Below are positions 1 to 8,097 of a DNA stretch of 64,000 nucleotides, piece by piece. The stretch lies in NCBI RefSeq assembly GCF_000421825.1, contig NZ_ATXT01000016.1, positions 186,001 to 250,000 of the forward strand. The letters run 5' to 3'. This stretch comes from Humibacter albus DSM 18994. Its GTDB lineage: Bacteria; Actinomycetota; Actinomycetes; Actinomycetales; Microbacteriaceae. The notes below the pieces were generated by a model that worked only from the letters and a program-made list of their open reading frames with translations, was not told the DNA's origin and ran no database searches. A program made the translations under genes and the position numbers. Each line of letters begins with the position of its first letter. The first letter of the stretch is position 1.

Positions 1-354
1 CACGAGCGGGTCAGGTTCGTCGTTGGGTGTCAGCCCCCAGAAGAACGACCCGCCCTGGTCCGCGGGGAGGCTCGTCGAAGGTCCACGCCGTTCTGGCTCC
101 CGCCTCGGCCGCACGGGCATCGACAGCTCGGGGATGTCGTACGTCGGCGGGGCCGACCCGTCATCGGGCGGCGAGGGCTGAGGCGGCGCGGGCTGAGGCG
201 GCGAGGACGCGACGGGCGGAAAGGCCGGCTCGTAGGCATCCGCTTCGTCGTCGACATCGTCGCTGAAGTCGCCGGCGGAGTCGCCGAACAGCGACGACAG
301 GTCGTCGCTCGAATCGTCCGACTCGTCGTGCGGGCCGCGCAGAAAGCGGGCCAC
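1..354 (-). CDS. Hypothetical acidic, proline-rich protein (3' end outside window)
   Basis: An open frame of 118 codons runs from a GTG at 354 to the window edge without a stop, so only the N-terminal part is visible. It starts VARFLRGPHDESDD, continues with an Asp/Ser-rich stretch, then a Pro-rich segment with PPQP repeats, and reaches a motif FFWGLTPNDEPDPLV at the edge. It lies 16 bases downstream of pyrE on the same strand and is probably cotranscribed with it. No clear Shine-Dalgarno sequence precedes the GTG. I do not recognise the family. The N-terminal half looks disordered, and any folded or membrane domain would lie beyond the window. Confidence 0.6.
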   Translation of the reverse strand, partial: MARFLRGPHDESDDSSDDLSSLFGDSAGDFSDDVDDEADAYEPAFPPVASSPPQPAPPQPSPPDDGSAPPTYDIPELSMPVRPRREPERRGPSTSLPADQGGSFFWGLTPNDEPDPLV

Positions 355-370
355 TAGGGCGCTGCTCCGA

Positions 371-919
371 TCACGAAAGCCCCAGGTCGTCCAGTCCGAT
401 CGCGGCGAGATACGGGTAGCCGGCGCCCTCGATGACCTCGCGTGCGCCGGTGTTGCGGTCGACGACGACGGCGACGGCCGCGATCTCGGCCCCGACCTTC
501 TTCAGCGCCTCGATGGCCTTCAACGGCGACCCGCCCGTGGTCGAGGTGTCTTCGAGAACGATGACGCGCTTGCCCTCGAGCTCGGGGCCCTCGACCTGCT
601 TGCCGCGGCCGTGGTCCTTCGGCTCCTTGCGCACGACGAACGCGTCGTAGGCCAGGCCGCGCGCGGCTCCCTGGTGCAGCACGGCGGCCGCGATCGGGTC
701 GGCGCCCATCGTCATGCCGCCCACGGCGACCACGTCGGGCACGCTGGCGATGAGGTCGAGCATGACCTGCCCGATCAGTGGCGCCACCCGGTGGTCGAGG
801 CTCACCTTGCGCAGGTCGACGTAGAACGATGCCTTCTTGCCGCTCGTCAGCGTGAAGTCGCCGTGGAAGACGGCTTCGTTCGAGATGTGGTCGATGAGCT
901 GCTGGCGGGTGTCGGTCAC
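371..919 (-). CDS. pyrE: Orotate phosphoribosyltransferase
   Basis: PyrE joins orotate and PRPP to give orotidine 5'-monophosphate in pyrimidine synthesis. The 182-residue product has the usual length. It carries the N-terminal FTLTSGKKASFYVDLR segment (substrate loop region), the VVRKEPKDHGRGKQVEG flexible loop, and the PRPP-binding motif VIVLEDTSTTGGS at about residues 119-131. The start is set at GTG 919 (VTDTRQQLID), because upstream codons in the same frame read unlike the family. No Shine-Dalgarno is seen, but TATAAC (935-930) sits about 11 bases upstream, so the transcript may be leaderless. It is divergent from the DUF2207 gene. Confidence 0.95.
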   Translation of the reverse strand: MTDTRQQLIDHISNEAVFHGDFTLTSGKKASFYVDLRKVSLDHRVAPLIGQVMLDLIASVPDVVAVGGMTMGADPIAAAVLHQGAARGLAYDAFVVRKEPKDHGRGKQVEGPELEGKRVIVLEDTSTTGGSPLKAIEALKKVGAEIAAVAVVVDRNTGAREVIEGAGYPYLAAIGLDDLGLS

Positions 920-990
920 GGAAGTCAAGGTTATAGGGAGTATCGCCGAGAACCACCTGCGTGCAGCCTCGTCCTCGGTAGCCTGGGGCG

Positions 991-3015
991 ATGCGTATTC
1001 GCCTCGCCTCTGCGTTCGCCGCCCTGGCCGTCGCCGTCGGCGGTCTCGCCATCGGAGCCGGTTCGCTCGGTGCGGGCCCGTTCGGCGACCCCACCGCACA
1101 CGCCGCGACGACGACGGCGGAATCCCGCGACGCACCGGTGTCGGCGCTCGCGTCGGAAGCACGAGCATCCGCAGTTCGGATGTCTGCAGCACGGGTCTCC
1201 GCAGCACAAGCATCCGCAGCACAGGTCTCCGCAGCACGGTCATCCGCACTGCGCGCTTACGCGGACGCGGACGACGACACTCCGGTCTCTGCTCTCACCG
1301 TCGACCGCTTCGACGCGGTCTTCGACCTGCACCGGGATGCCGACAAGCAGTCCTCGATGACCATCACCGAGACGATCTCGGTGCGTTTCCCCGAGGGCGA
1401 CGTGAACCACGGCATCGAGCGCGCGATCCCGACCTACAACGGCGATATCCCGCTGCGTCCCCACGTGGTGTCCATCACGGATGGCGACGGCGTACGTCAG
1501 CCGTACACGACCGTCGATCCCGATGACACCGGTTACGACGACGACTCGCTCGTGCTGCGCATCGGCAACAAGAACAGCTATGTGCACGGGTCGAAGACCT
1601 ACGTTCTGCGGTACACCGTGCAGAACGTCGTGCGGCACTTCGCCGATGAAGACGACGCGGAACTGTACTGGGACGTGAACGGCACGGGCTGGAGCTCGGC
1701 GATCGGCGAGGCATCCGTCACCGTGAAGCTCGGCGACGGCACCGCTTCCGCGCTGAACGGCAAGCTGTCGTGCTACCCCGTCGCCTCCGAGGCGGCCTCG
1801 GATGAGCCCTGTGCCATCGATCGCTCCGGTGACACGATCACCTCGTCGGTGAGCGGCTTGAACCCGTACAAGTCACTGACTGTCGCCGTGGGGTTCGACA
1901 ACGCGGCCTTCGCCGAGCCGACACCCGCCGCCGACGAGTGGCAGTGGGCAGTCATTCCCTGGTTGTTCTTCATTCCGCTGCTGGTCGGCCTCGCCTGGGT
2001 GATCTACCTGCGCACGGGGCCGTTCCGCGACGCCAAGGGACGCGGCATCATCGTGCCGCAGTACGACGCGCCGGCCGGAGTGTGGCCCATGCTCGCCGCC
2101 GACTTCGTGCACAACTCGGGCGCCGCGTTCCCGGCGGAGCTGATCGGCCTCGCCGTGCAGAAGTACGTGAGTCTCGCCGAGGATCCGCGGGCGCCGAAGA
2201 GCACCCGCTACTCGGTCACGCTGCTGAACAACGACTGGTCGGCCCTTGACCAGTCGGAGGTCTATCTGCTGCAGATCCTGTTCCCGACCGCCACGGTCGG
2301 ACATCACCGGGTGCTCGACCAGAACGACCAGTCGCTCGGCGATTCTCTGGGCACGCAGCGGGCGTCGGCGGCGAAGCGCGTCACCGCGCTCGGCCTGCGC
2401 CAGAAGACCAGGAGCACCGCGAACGCCTGGATGCGCGTGCTCTTCGTGGTCGTGCTGGCTGCAGCCGTCGTGCACCTCGTCTTCGCCGCGCTGAACCACG
2501 CGGGAGCCTGGTGGGTGATCCTGCCCGACATCGCTGCCGCAGTCTTCGGCGTCGTGCTGCTCGTGCTCGCGCGCAACCGCGACCGCATCACCGACAAGGG
2601 CGCCGAGGTGCGAGACCACCTCAAGGGCCTGCGGGAGTACATCGAGCTGGCCGAAGCCGACCGCATCGCGTTCCTGCAGAGCCCGACGACCGCCGAGCGG
2701 GTCGACGTCACCGACCAGGGCGCCGTGATCAAGCTCTACGAGAAGGTGCTGCCCTACGCGATGGTGCTCGGCGTCTCGGAGCAGTGGGTGAAGGTGCTGC
2801 AGGACCACTACGCGACGACGGGTGAGACGTCACCCGACTGGTACAGCGGTCCGGGCCCGTTCATCGCCCTCGCCGTATGGTCGAGCGCGGTCTCGACCTC
2901 GAGCTTCGCGACCACGCCCGCCGCCACGAGCAGCGGTTCCAGCTCGTTCGGCGGCTCGGGCGGGGGCGGCTTCTCCGGCGGCGGTGGAGGCGGCGGCGGG
3001 GGCGGCGGCTGGTAG
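991..3015 (+). CDS. DUF2207 family membrane protein
   Basis: This 674-residue protein begins with a signal-peptide-like segment (MRIRLASAFAALAVAVGGLA). An Ala/Ser/Arg-rich stretch (about residues 54-88) follows and is encoded by seven 15-bp repeats. Next come an extracellular domain starting near VDRFDAVFDLHRDADKQS, a membrane helix near residues 318-340 (WAVIPWLFFIPLLVGLAWVI), two further helices around residues 480-530, and a C-terminal tail rich in glycine (GGGGFSGGGG... ending GGW). This layout is typical of DUF2207 proteins, whose function is unknown. The gene is divergent from pyrE. It ends in front of a strong hairpin shared with the convergent VOC gene. Confidence 0.85.
   Translation: MRIRLASAFAALAVAVGGLAIGAGSLGAGPFGDPTAHAATTTAESRDAPVSALASEARASAVRMSAARVSAAQASAAQVSAARSSALRAYADADDDTPVSALTVDRFDAVFDLHRDADKQSSMTITETISVRFPEGDVNHGIERAIPTYNGDIPLRPHVVSITDGDGVRQPYTTVDPDDTGYDDDSLVLRIGNKNSYVHGSKTYVLRYTVQNVVRHFADEDDAELYWDVNGTGWSSAIGEASVTVKLGDGTASALNGKLSCYPVASEAASDEPCAIDRSGDTITSSVSGLNPYKSLTVAVGFDNAAFAEPTPAADEWQWAVIPWLFFIPLLVGLAWVIYLRTGPFRDAKGRGIIVPQYDAPAGVWPMLAADFVHNSGAAFPAELIGLAVQKYVSLAEDPRAPKSTRYSVTLLNNDWSALDQSEVYLLQILFPTATVGHHRVLDQNDQSLGDSLGTQRASAAKRVTALGLRQKTRSTANAWMRVLFVVVLAAAVVHLVFAALNHAGAWWVILPDIAAAVFGVVLLVLARNRDRITDKGAEVRDHLKGLREYIELAEADRIAFLQSPTTAERVDVTDQGAVIKLYEKVLPYAMVLGVSEQWVKVLQDHYATTGETSPDWYSGPGPFIALAVWSSAVSTSSFATTPAATSSGSSSFGGSGGGGFSGGGGGGGGGGGW
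1150..1254 (+). repeat. Seven degenerate 15-bp tandem units inside DUF2207 gene
   Basis: Units start at 1150, 1165, 1180, 1195, 1210, 1225 and 1240. The core is (G/A)(C/T)(A/C)TCCGCAGCACxx, for example GCATCCGCAGCACAG at 1210 and GTCTCCGCAGCACGG at 1225. The period is exactly 15, so the reading frame is kept and a five-residue Ala/Ser/Arg pattern is encoded. Repeats with the same period but other units occur at four more places in the window. Confidence 0.85.
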
Positions 3016-3024
3016 GCGAACGCA

Positions 3025-3054
3025 GCTCTCGCGCCCACGCGCGGGCGCGAGAGC
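3025..3054. terminator. Bidirectional hairpin between convergent genes
   Basis: GCTCTCGCGCCC (3025-3036) pairs perfectly with GGGCGCGAGAGC (3043-3054) around a 6-base loop. It lies between the ends of the DUF2207 gene and the VOC gene. There is no long T run, which is common for actinobacterial terminators. Confidence 0.7.
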
Positions 3055-3072
3055 CCCGGTAGACGGCCGGCG

Positions 3073-3471
3073 TCAGTACATCATGCGCGGGTCGGCGTAG
3101 TACTTGAATTCGAGCAGGTTGCCCGACGGGTCCTTGAGCATGAACGACTCGTGCTCCTCGACGAGCCCCTCGAACCGGTGGAACGGCTCCACGAAGAACT
3201 CGAGCTCTCGGGTGCGGGCGAGCGCGACCAGCCGGCGCCAGTCATCTGCTTCTCTGAACGTCACACCGAAGTGCCGCGGATACATGCTCGGGTTCGGGTC
3301 GTAGTTCTCCGAGAGGTGGCACACCACCTGATCGCCGAAGAAGTCGAGCGTGATGCGGTCGTCGTAACGCCGGGCGAGCTTGCAGCCCAAACCCTTCACG
3401 TAGAAGTCATACGCCTCGTCGAGGTCGCGGGCCGGAATGGCCAGGTGAAAAGCGTCACGGGGTTCACGCAT
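3073..3471 (-). CDS. VOC (glyoxalase/dioxygenase fold) family protein
   Basis: The 132-residue protein has the single-module VOC pattern: FHLAIPARDLDEAYDFYVKGLGCKLARR at the N-terminus, DFFGDQVVCHL in the middle, HFGVTF as the second strand pair, and FMLKDPSGNLLEFKYY at the C-terminus. His10, His55 and Glu124 are plausible metal ligands. It overlaps the 3' end of the phosphosulfolactate-synthase-like gene by 8 bases, so the two are translationally coupled, and it may act on a product of that enzyme. The substrate cannot be told from the sequence. Confidence 0.8.
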   Translation of the reverse strand: MREPRDAFHLAIPARDLDEAYDFYVKGLGCKLARRYDDRITLDFFGDQVVCHLSENYDPNPSMYPRHFGVTFREADDWRRLVALARTRELEFFVEPFHRFEGLVEEHESFMLKDPSGNLLEFKYYADPRMMY

Positions 3472-4315
3472 GGGTGTCTTCTCCTTGGTTTTCGAGCGAT
3501 GCCGTGTCGAGCGACGAGGTCTGCCCAGGGCTCGAGGATGCCTCCACCGACGAGTCGAGAGCCAGTAGCGTGTCGCTGCGCAGGCCGAGCCGCAGCGTCT
3601 CGAGCGGCACGATGTCGGTGTGGGCGATGTTGCCCACGTTCACGCCGGGACCGACTCGGCGGATGAAATAGGTCTGCAGCGCCTTGTTCGGAGTCTCGAA
3701 CATGAGCCGGTCGACGTCGATGCCGGACTCGAGGATCTCCTCGATCAGCCCGTATCGCAGCTCGCCGTTCGCCCGGGCGATTCCGCTCTGCCCGCTCTCG
3801 CGAGCCTCGGTGATCACGGTGTCGGCGCCGGCATCCAGGTCTTGGCGGATGTAGCGCACCCACAGCTCGGGGCGCATCGTCTCCGATCGATCCGACTCCT
3901 TGTAGCCGACCTCGCTGTAGACGCGGTAGTCGTCGGCCACGCGAGCGATGTAGTCGGCCTTGCGGTCGTTCGAGAGTGCGATGGTGCCGTTCGAGATCTC
4001 GACCGTACCGGCCTCGAAGTCGTCGACGAACCGCCTCCAGTCATCGAACAGCCCCTGGGAGACGAACTTCTCGAAGAGCGTGCCGCCGAAGTAGAAGTCG
4101 ACGCCGTTGCGTCGCACCGCATCGATCTTCCAGCGCAACTGGTCGGTGACGAGCGCGGTGCCCCAGCCGAACTTGACGACGTCGATCAGCGATCCGTGGC
4201 TCTCGACGATGTCGATGAACTGGGCGGTCGGAATGCCGCCGTCGATCATCATGGTGCGTCCGCTGGTGCGCGGCTTGCTCTGTCTCGCCGGTAGGGCGAG
4301 CGGTGTCTGGAACAC
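3464..4315 (-). CDS. comA: Phosphosulfolactate synthase-like protein (ComA family)
   Basis: ComA enzymes add sulfite to phosphoenolpyruvate to give phosphosulfolactate, a (beta/alpha)8 enzyme step known from coenzyme M and sulfolactate synthesis. Visible family features are RTMMIDGGIPT (residues 20-30), VVKFGWGTALV (about 46-56), FYFGGTLFEKFV, the ISNGTIALS segment, and DTVITEARESGQSGI followed by MFETPNKALQTYFI. From the GTG at 4315 the length is 283 residues. This start has GAGGAGG five bases upstream, and codons further upstream look non-coding. The C-terminal ~25 residues are Ser-rich and poorly constrained. A coupled VOC gene follows. No other coenzyme M genes are present here, so the true pathway is open. 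Confidence 0.75.
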   Translation of the reverse strand: MFQTPLALPARQSKPRTSGRTMMIDGGIPTAQFIDIVESHGSLIDVVKFGWGTALVTDQLRWKIDAVRRNGVDFYFGGTLFEKFVSQGLFDDWRRFVDDFEAGTVEISNGTIALSNDRKADYIARVADDYRVYSEVGYKESDRSETMRPELWVRYIRQDLDAGADTVITEARESGQSGIARANGELRYGLIEEILESGIDVDRLMFETPNKALQTYFIRRVGPGVNVGNIAHTDIVPLETLRLGLRSDTLLALDSSVEASSSPGQTSSLDTASLENQGEDTHA

Positions 4316-4431
4316 GTGAACCTCCTCGCGCTCCGAGGAGCGCGTTGGATGCGAGTCTCGCCGACCCATCCCTGAGTCTTCCACGCGTGGTCTATGTGCG
4401 CACCCTGCGTTCTCCCCGTCGCCCTCTGGGC

Positions 4432-5112
4432 TCACGCGGACGGGGCGACCACCTCGGCAAGCCGCAGCAGCGAGTCGACGACGGCGAGGCATCCGGCTTC
4501 CGCGCTCTCGTCCTGTTCGATCAAGCCCCAGGGGCCGCGGCGGATGCGCACGCTCAGCAGTCCGGCCGCCTGCGGTGCGAGTACGTCGTTGCGCAGCTGG
4601 TCGCCCACATAGACGGTGCGCTCCGGCGTCGTGCCGGCCTCACTCGCCGCGCGCACGAAGAACTCCGGCGAGGGCTTCGCCACGCCCCAGTCGGTCGACG
4701 ACGCGATGAAGGCCGCGCCGAGCTCGAGCGCCCGCAGTCTGTCGCTCGTGCGCGCCGGCTGGTTGCCCGCGATACCGACCACAACACCGAGCGAGGACAA
4801 CTCGGCGAGGGCGGGACGCACATCCGGGTACAGATCTTCTTCCCGGATGCCTACGTCGAGTTCCGCAGACCGCCGCGCCTCGAGCAGGTCCGCGTAGGGC
4901 GTGCCGGGCGCGAACGACTCGATCACCTGCGCCACCTTGGCGCCTCGCGCGATCATGGCGCCGAACACCGCGGAGAACGTGTGTGCGGGCACCCCGAAGA
5001 ACGCCGCCCACGCCGCGTATTCGCGGGTGCGGTCGAGCACCGTCTCGCCGATGTCGAGGATGACGGCGTCGGCAACGCGTCCACGGCCGTCATTTGTACT
5101 GTGCATCCTCAT
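4432..5112 (-). CDS. HAD family hydrolase
   Basis: This 226-residue haloacid-dehalogenase-superfamily protein has motif I VILDIGETVLDRT with the nucleophile Asp at residue 20. Motif II is GIAGNQPARTS, motif III lies around WGVAKPSPEFF (Lys), and motif IV is VYVGDQLRNDVLAP. The helical cap lies between motif I and about residue 85. The second Asp of the usual DxD is Gly here (DIG), as in some sugar-phosphate phosphatases. Start at ATG 5112 or 5106. The gene is divergent from xthA with about 110 bases between them. The substrate is unknown; a small phosphate ester is the usual guess. Confidence 0.85.
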   Translation of the reverse strand: MRMHSTNDGRGRVADAVILDIGETVLDRTREYAAWAAFFGVPAHTFSAVFGAMIARGAKVAQVIESFAPGTPYADLLEARRSAELDVGIREEDLYPDVRPALAELSSLGVVVGIAGNQPARTSDRLRALELGAAFIASSTDWGVAKPSPEFFVRAASEAGTTPERTVYVGDQLRNDVLAPQAAGLLSVRIRRGPWGLIEQDESAEAGCLAVVDSLLRLAEVVAPSA

Positions 5113-5223
5113 GATCCTCGCACGGCGATGCCGTGGCAGCCGTCGGCATCGTTCCAGGAGCAGGCGGCCTTCTCGCGTGCCGGAAATCGGCGCAACGTCA
5201 CCGGCACCCGGTAGGTTGGCGAC

Positions 5224-6075
5224 ATGCGTGTGGCCACCTGGAACGTCAACTCCATCCGCGCACGCGTCGGTCGCATCGTCGACTGGCTCGTGCGTGAAGA
5301 CATCGACGTGCTCGCCATGCAAGAGATCAAATGCAAGCCGGAGCAGTTCCCACGCGAGCCGTTCGAGGCAGCCGGGTACGAGCTCGCGATCCACGGGCTG
5401 AACCAGTGGAACGGGGTTGCGATCGCCTCCCGCGAGCCGATCGACGATGTCTCCACCGCCTTCGCCGGCATGCCCGGCTTCGCGAAGGGGCAGGAGGGCG
5501 AGAACCTGCCGCTGGAGGCCCGAGCTCTGGGCGTCACAGTCGCGGGCCTGCGGCTCTGGAGCCTGTACGTGCCCAACGGCCGCTCGCTCGACGACCCGCA
5601 CTACACCTACAAGCTCGACTGGCTCGCGACGCTCGCCGCCGACGCGCGCGACTGGCTTGCAGCCAATCCCGACCGGCCGCTGGCCTTGATGGGCGACTGG
5701 AACATTGCGCCGACGGATGCCGACGTCGGCGATCCCAGCCTCGTCCCCGGAGTGTCGACACACATCTCGCCGCCGGAGCGTGAGGCGTTCGAGGAGTTCG
5801 AGAAGCTGGGCCTCAGCGACGTCGTGCGCCCGTACCAGCCGGAGGGCTACACGTACTGGGACTACAAGCAGCTGCGGTTCCCGCGCAACGAGGGCCTGCG
5901 CATCGACTTCATCCTCGGGTCTCAGCCGTTCGCCGACCTCGTGACGCACGCGGGCATCCACCGCAACGAGCGCAAGGGTGAGGCGCCCAGCGACCACGTG
6001 CCCGTCGTCGTCGATCTCGACCTGTCGCTGAACGGCGAAGAAGAGGACGACGATCGGCCGATGATCTTCGGCTGA
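5224..6075 (+). CDS. xthA: Exodeoxyribonuclease III / AP endonuclease
   Basis: This 283-residue member of the endonuclease/exonuclease/phosphatase fold repairs abasic sites in DNA. All family motifs are present: ATWNVNSIRAR at the N-terminus, MQEIKCKPEQFP (metal-binding Glu), LYVPNGRS, GDWNIAPTDADVGD, GLRIDFILGSQPF and the C-terminal SDHVPVVVDLDL with the catalytic Asp-His pair. Length is typical. It stands alone on the plus strand and runs convergently into the AEC transporter gene, with 9 bases between the stops. Confidence 0.95.
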   Translation: MRVATWNVNSIRARVGRIVDWLVREDIDVLAMQEIKCKPEQFPREPFEAAGYELAIHGLNQWNGVAIASREPIDDVSTAFAGMPGFAKGQEGENLPLEARALGVTVAGLRLWSLYVPNGRSLDDPHYTYKLDWLATLAADARDWLAANPDRPLALMGDWNIAPTDADVGDPSLVPGVSTHISPPEREAFEEFEKLGLSDVVRPYQPEGYTYWDYKQLRFPRNEGLRIDFILGSQPFADLVTHAGIHRNERKGEAPSDHVPVVVDLDLSLNGEEEDDDRPMIFG

Positions 6076-6084
6076 GAGTGCGGC

Positions 6085-7002
6085 TCACGCCAGCAGCCAG
6101 GCGATGATGATGAGCGCGGGAATGGCCGCGACGCTCGTCAGCAGCACGGTGTCTCGGGCGAGCACTTCGCCTCGCTCGTAGCGGCTCGCGAAGTTGAAGA
6201 CGTTCTGCGCGGTGGGCAGCGCCGCGAGCGCAACGTAGGCGAACAGGTCGTGACCATGCACGCCGAGCGAGCTCGCGACGATCCATGCCAGTAACGGCAT
6301 GAACACGACCTTGCCCGCGGACGACACGAGAATCGTGGCCCGTTCGGTGCGCGCTCTGAGCGGTCGCGCGCCGCTCAGCGACATGCCGAACGCCAGCAGA
6401 ACTGTGGGAACAGCTGCGCCGCCCAGCAGCACGAAAGGCTGGAATACCGGGTCGGGAATATGCCAGCCCGTGGCATCCACCACGAGGCCGGCGACGGATG
6501 CCAGGATCATCGGGTTGCGCAGCGGCTGCGTCAGGATCGACTTCACCGACATGGTGCCGTGGGTGCTCACGTCGAGAATGACGAGGGCGACAGGCGCGAA
6601 CACGATGAGCTGGATCAGCAGCAGCGGCGCGACGAGTGAGGCGTTGCCGAGAACGTAGACCGCCACCGGGAGACCGATGTTGTTCGCGTTGACGTACCCG
6701 GCACCTAGTGCGCCGAGCGTGGTCTCGGCCACGGGCCGCGGAAAGAAGATGCGGCTGAGGATCACGAAGACCGCGGCGGATCCGATCGCCGCAGCACCCG
6801 CGACGACGACGCTCCACGAGAAGACCTCGTGCAGATCCGCCTTGGCGAGCACCGTGAACAGCAGCGCCGGGTTCGCGACGAAGAACGCGACGCGGTTCAG
6901 CACGAACGGCGCCGACGGACCGCCGACGCGGAGCCGGCCGGCGACGTAGCCGACCACGATGACGAACGCGATGATTCCGAACCCGATCAGCACACCCGTC
7001 AC
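6085..7002 (-). CDS. AEC family transporter (auxin-efflux-carrier type)
   Basis: The 305-residue protein is almost wholly hydrophobic, with about ten predicted membrane spans. The N-terminus reads MTGVLIGFGIIAFVIVVGYVAGRL, followed by NRVAFFVANPALLFTVLAKADL, the family's Asn-Pro-Ala element. GAGYVNANNIGLPVAVYVLG contains the conserved Asn-Asn-Gly-Leu-Pro of the unwound helix, and a second half starts near TQPLRNPMILASVAGLV. AEC proteins move small organic anions or amino-acid-like compounds. The substrate is not predictable here. It is convergent with xthA. Confidence 0.85.
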   Translation of the reverse strand: MTGVLIGFGIIAFVIVVGYVAGRLRVGGPSAPFVLNRVAFFVANPALLFTVLAKADLHEVFSWSVVVAGAAAIGSAAVFVILSRIFFPRPVAETTLGALGAGYVNANNIGLPVAVYVLGNASLVAPLLLIQLIVFAPVALVILDVSTHGTMSVKSILTQPLRNPMILASVAGLVVDATGWHIPDPVFQPFVLLGGAAVPTVLLAFGMSLSGARPLRARTERATILVSSAGKVVFMPLLAWIVASSLGVHGHDLFAYVALAALPTAQNVFNFASRYERGEVLARDTVLLTSVAAIPALIIIAWLLA

Positions 7003-7048
7003 CGCTCAAGGCTAGGGAATCGGGCGGGTCCGCGTTGCACGGTCGCGC

Positions 7049-7137
7049 GGCCGCTTCACCCGGCGACCTCGCCCAGCCGCGTCGCCGACGGCGTCGCCGG
7101 CGACCTCACCCGGCCGCTTCACCCGGCGACCTCGCCC
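7049..7137. repeat. 26-bp direct repeat in intergenic DNA
   Basis: The same 26 bases, beginning GGCCGCTTCACCCGGCGA, occur at 7049-7074 and 7112-7137 between the divergent AEC and hydrolase genes. A partial copy (GGCGACCTCACCCGGCC) lies between them. The unit is not seen elsewhere in the window. Confidence 0.75.
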
Positions 7138-7265
7138 CGCTGCGTCGCCGGCGGCTCCAGCTTGCCGCTCCGGCCGGGCGCTCCACCCGGCACAGCCCGC
7201 ATGGCCTCGCCGCGTGTGGCCACGTGCCCCTGGCCGCAGGACCCAGTGGACCGTAGGCTCTGGTC

Positions 7266-8081
7266 ATGCCACACCTGAGCGTGCCGGGGGCCGAGCTGTA
7301 CTACGAGGCGGAAGGGCAGGCATCCGCTCCCGCGATCCTGCTCATCCACGCCGGATGCGCCACCCTGCGCATGTGGGACTCTCTCGTTCCCGCGCTGGCC
7401 GTCGACCACTACGTCGTGCGGTTCGACAGCCGCGGATACGGACAGACCCGCACCGACGACGTGAAGTTCAGCGATCGCGCGGACGCCCGCGACGTGCTCG
7501 ACCACCTGGGTGTGCAGCGGGCGACCGTGGTCGGGGCGTCCCGCGGCGGCCGCATCGCTCTCGACCTGGCGCTCGAGTCACCGGAGCGGGTCGCCGGTGT
7601 CGCGACAGTGGGCTCGGGGCCGAGCGGGTTTCCGGACACGGAACTCACCGACGACGAGGATGCCGCGTTCGACGCGCTCGACGACGCCTACGAAGACGGC
7701 GACTGGGCGCTGATGACCCGGCTCGAGACCGCTCTGTGGGTGATCGGCCCGACTCGCGACGAGTCGACACTCGATCCCGAGTTCGTGCAGCTCGCCTACG
7801 CGCTCAACCGCCCGAACACGACGCACCGCGCGGAAGCGCCGGTCTCGGTGCCGCTGGATCCGCCCGCGTATCCGCGCATCTCCGACCTGCGGATGCCCGT
7901 GCTCGCCACCGTGGGCGAGTACGACCTCTCGTTCGAGTTGGCCGCGCAGGCCTTTCTGGTGGACGCCCTGCCGCAGTCCGAGGGATACGTGTTCAGCGAC
8001 ACGGCGCACCTGCCGAGCGTGGAGCATCCGCACGAGTTCAGCGCCGTGCTCACTCGCTGGCTGGCGAAGCACCGCCTCTGA
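7266..8081 (+). CDS. Alpha/beta hydrolase
   Basis: A 271-residue alpha/beta-hydrolase-fold enzyme. ILLIHAGCATLRMWDSLVPAL gives the oxyanion-hole region. The nucleophile elbow VVGASRGGRIAL puts the catalytic Ser at residue 92. The acid is likely the Asp in VGEYDLSF, and the His lies in DTAHLPSVEHP near the C-terminus. The cap region is short and acidic (TDDEDAAFDALDDAYEDGD). Length and layout fit the esterase/haloperoxidase group. The gene stands alone and converges with the SDR gene. The substrate is unknown. Confidence 0.85.
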   Translation: MPHLSVPGAELYYEAEGQASAPAILLIHAGCATLRMWDSLVPALAVDHYVVRFDSRGYGQTRTDDVKFSDRADARDVLDHLGVQRATVVGASRGGRIALDLALESPERVAGVATVGSGPSGFPDTELTDDEDAAFDALDDAYEDGDWALMTRLETALWVIGPTRDESTLDPEFVQLAYALNRPNTTHRAEAPVSVPLDPPAYPRISDLRMPVLATVGEYDLSFELAAQAFLVDALPQSEGYVFSDTAHLPSVEHPHEFSAVLTRWLAKHRL

Positions 8082-8097
8082 CGCGGCGTGCCGTCGG

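Noticed and set aside
4432..5997. Very long open frame in the HAD hydrolase frame reaching across xthA
   Set aside because: The upstream part is antisense to the well-supported xthA gene and has no protein-like pattern. The HAD protein starts at 5112.
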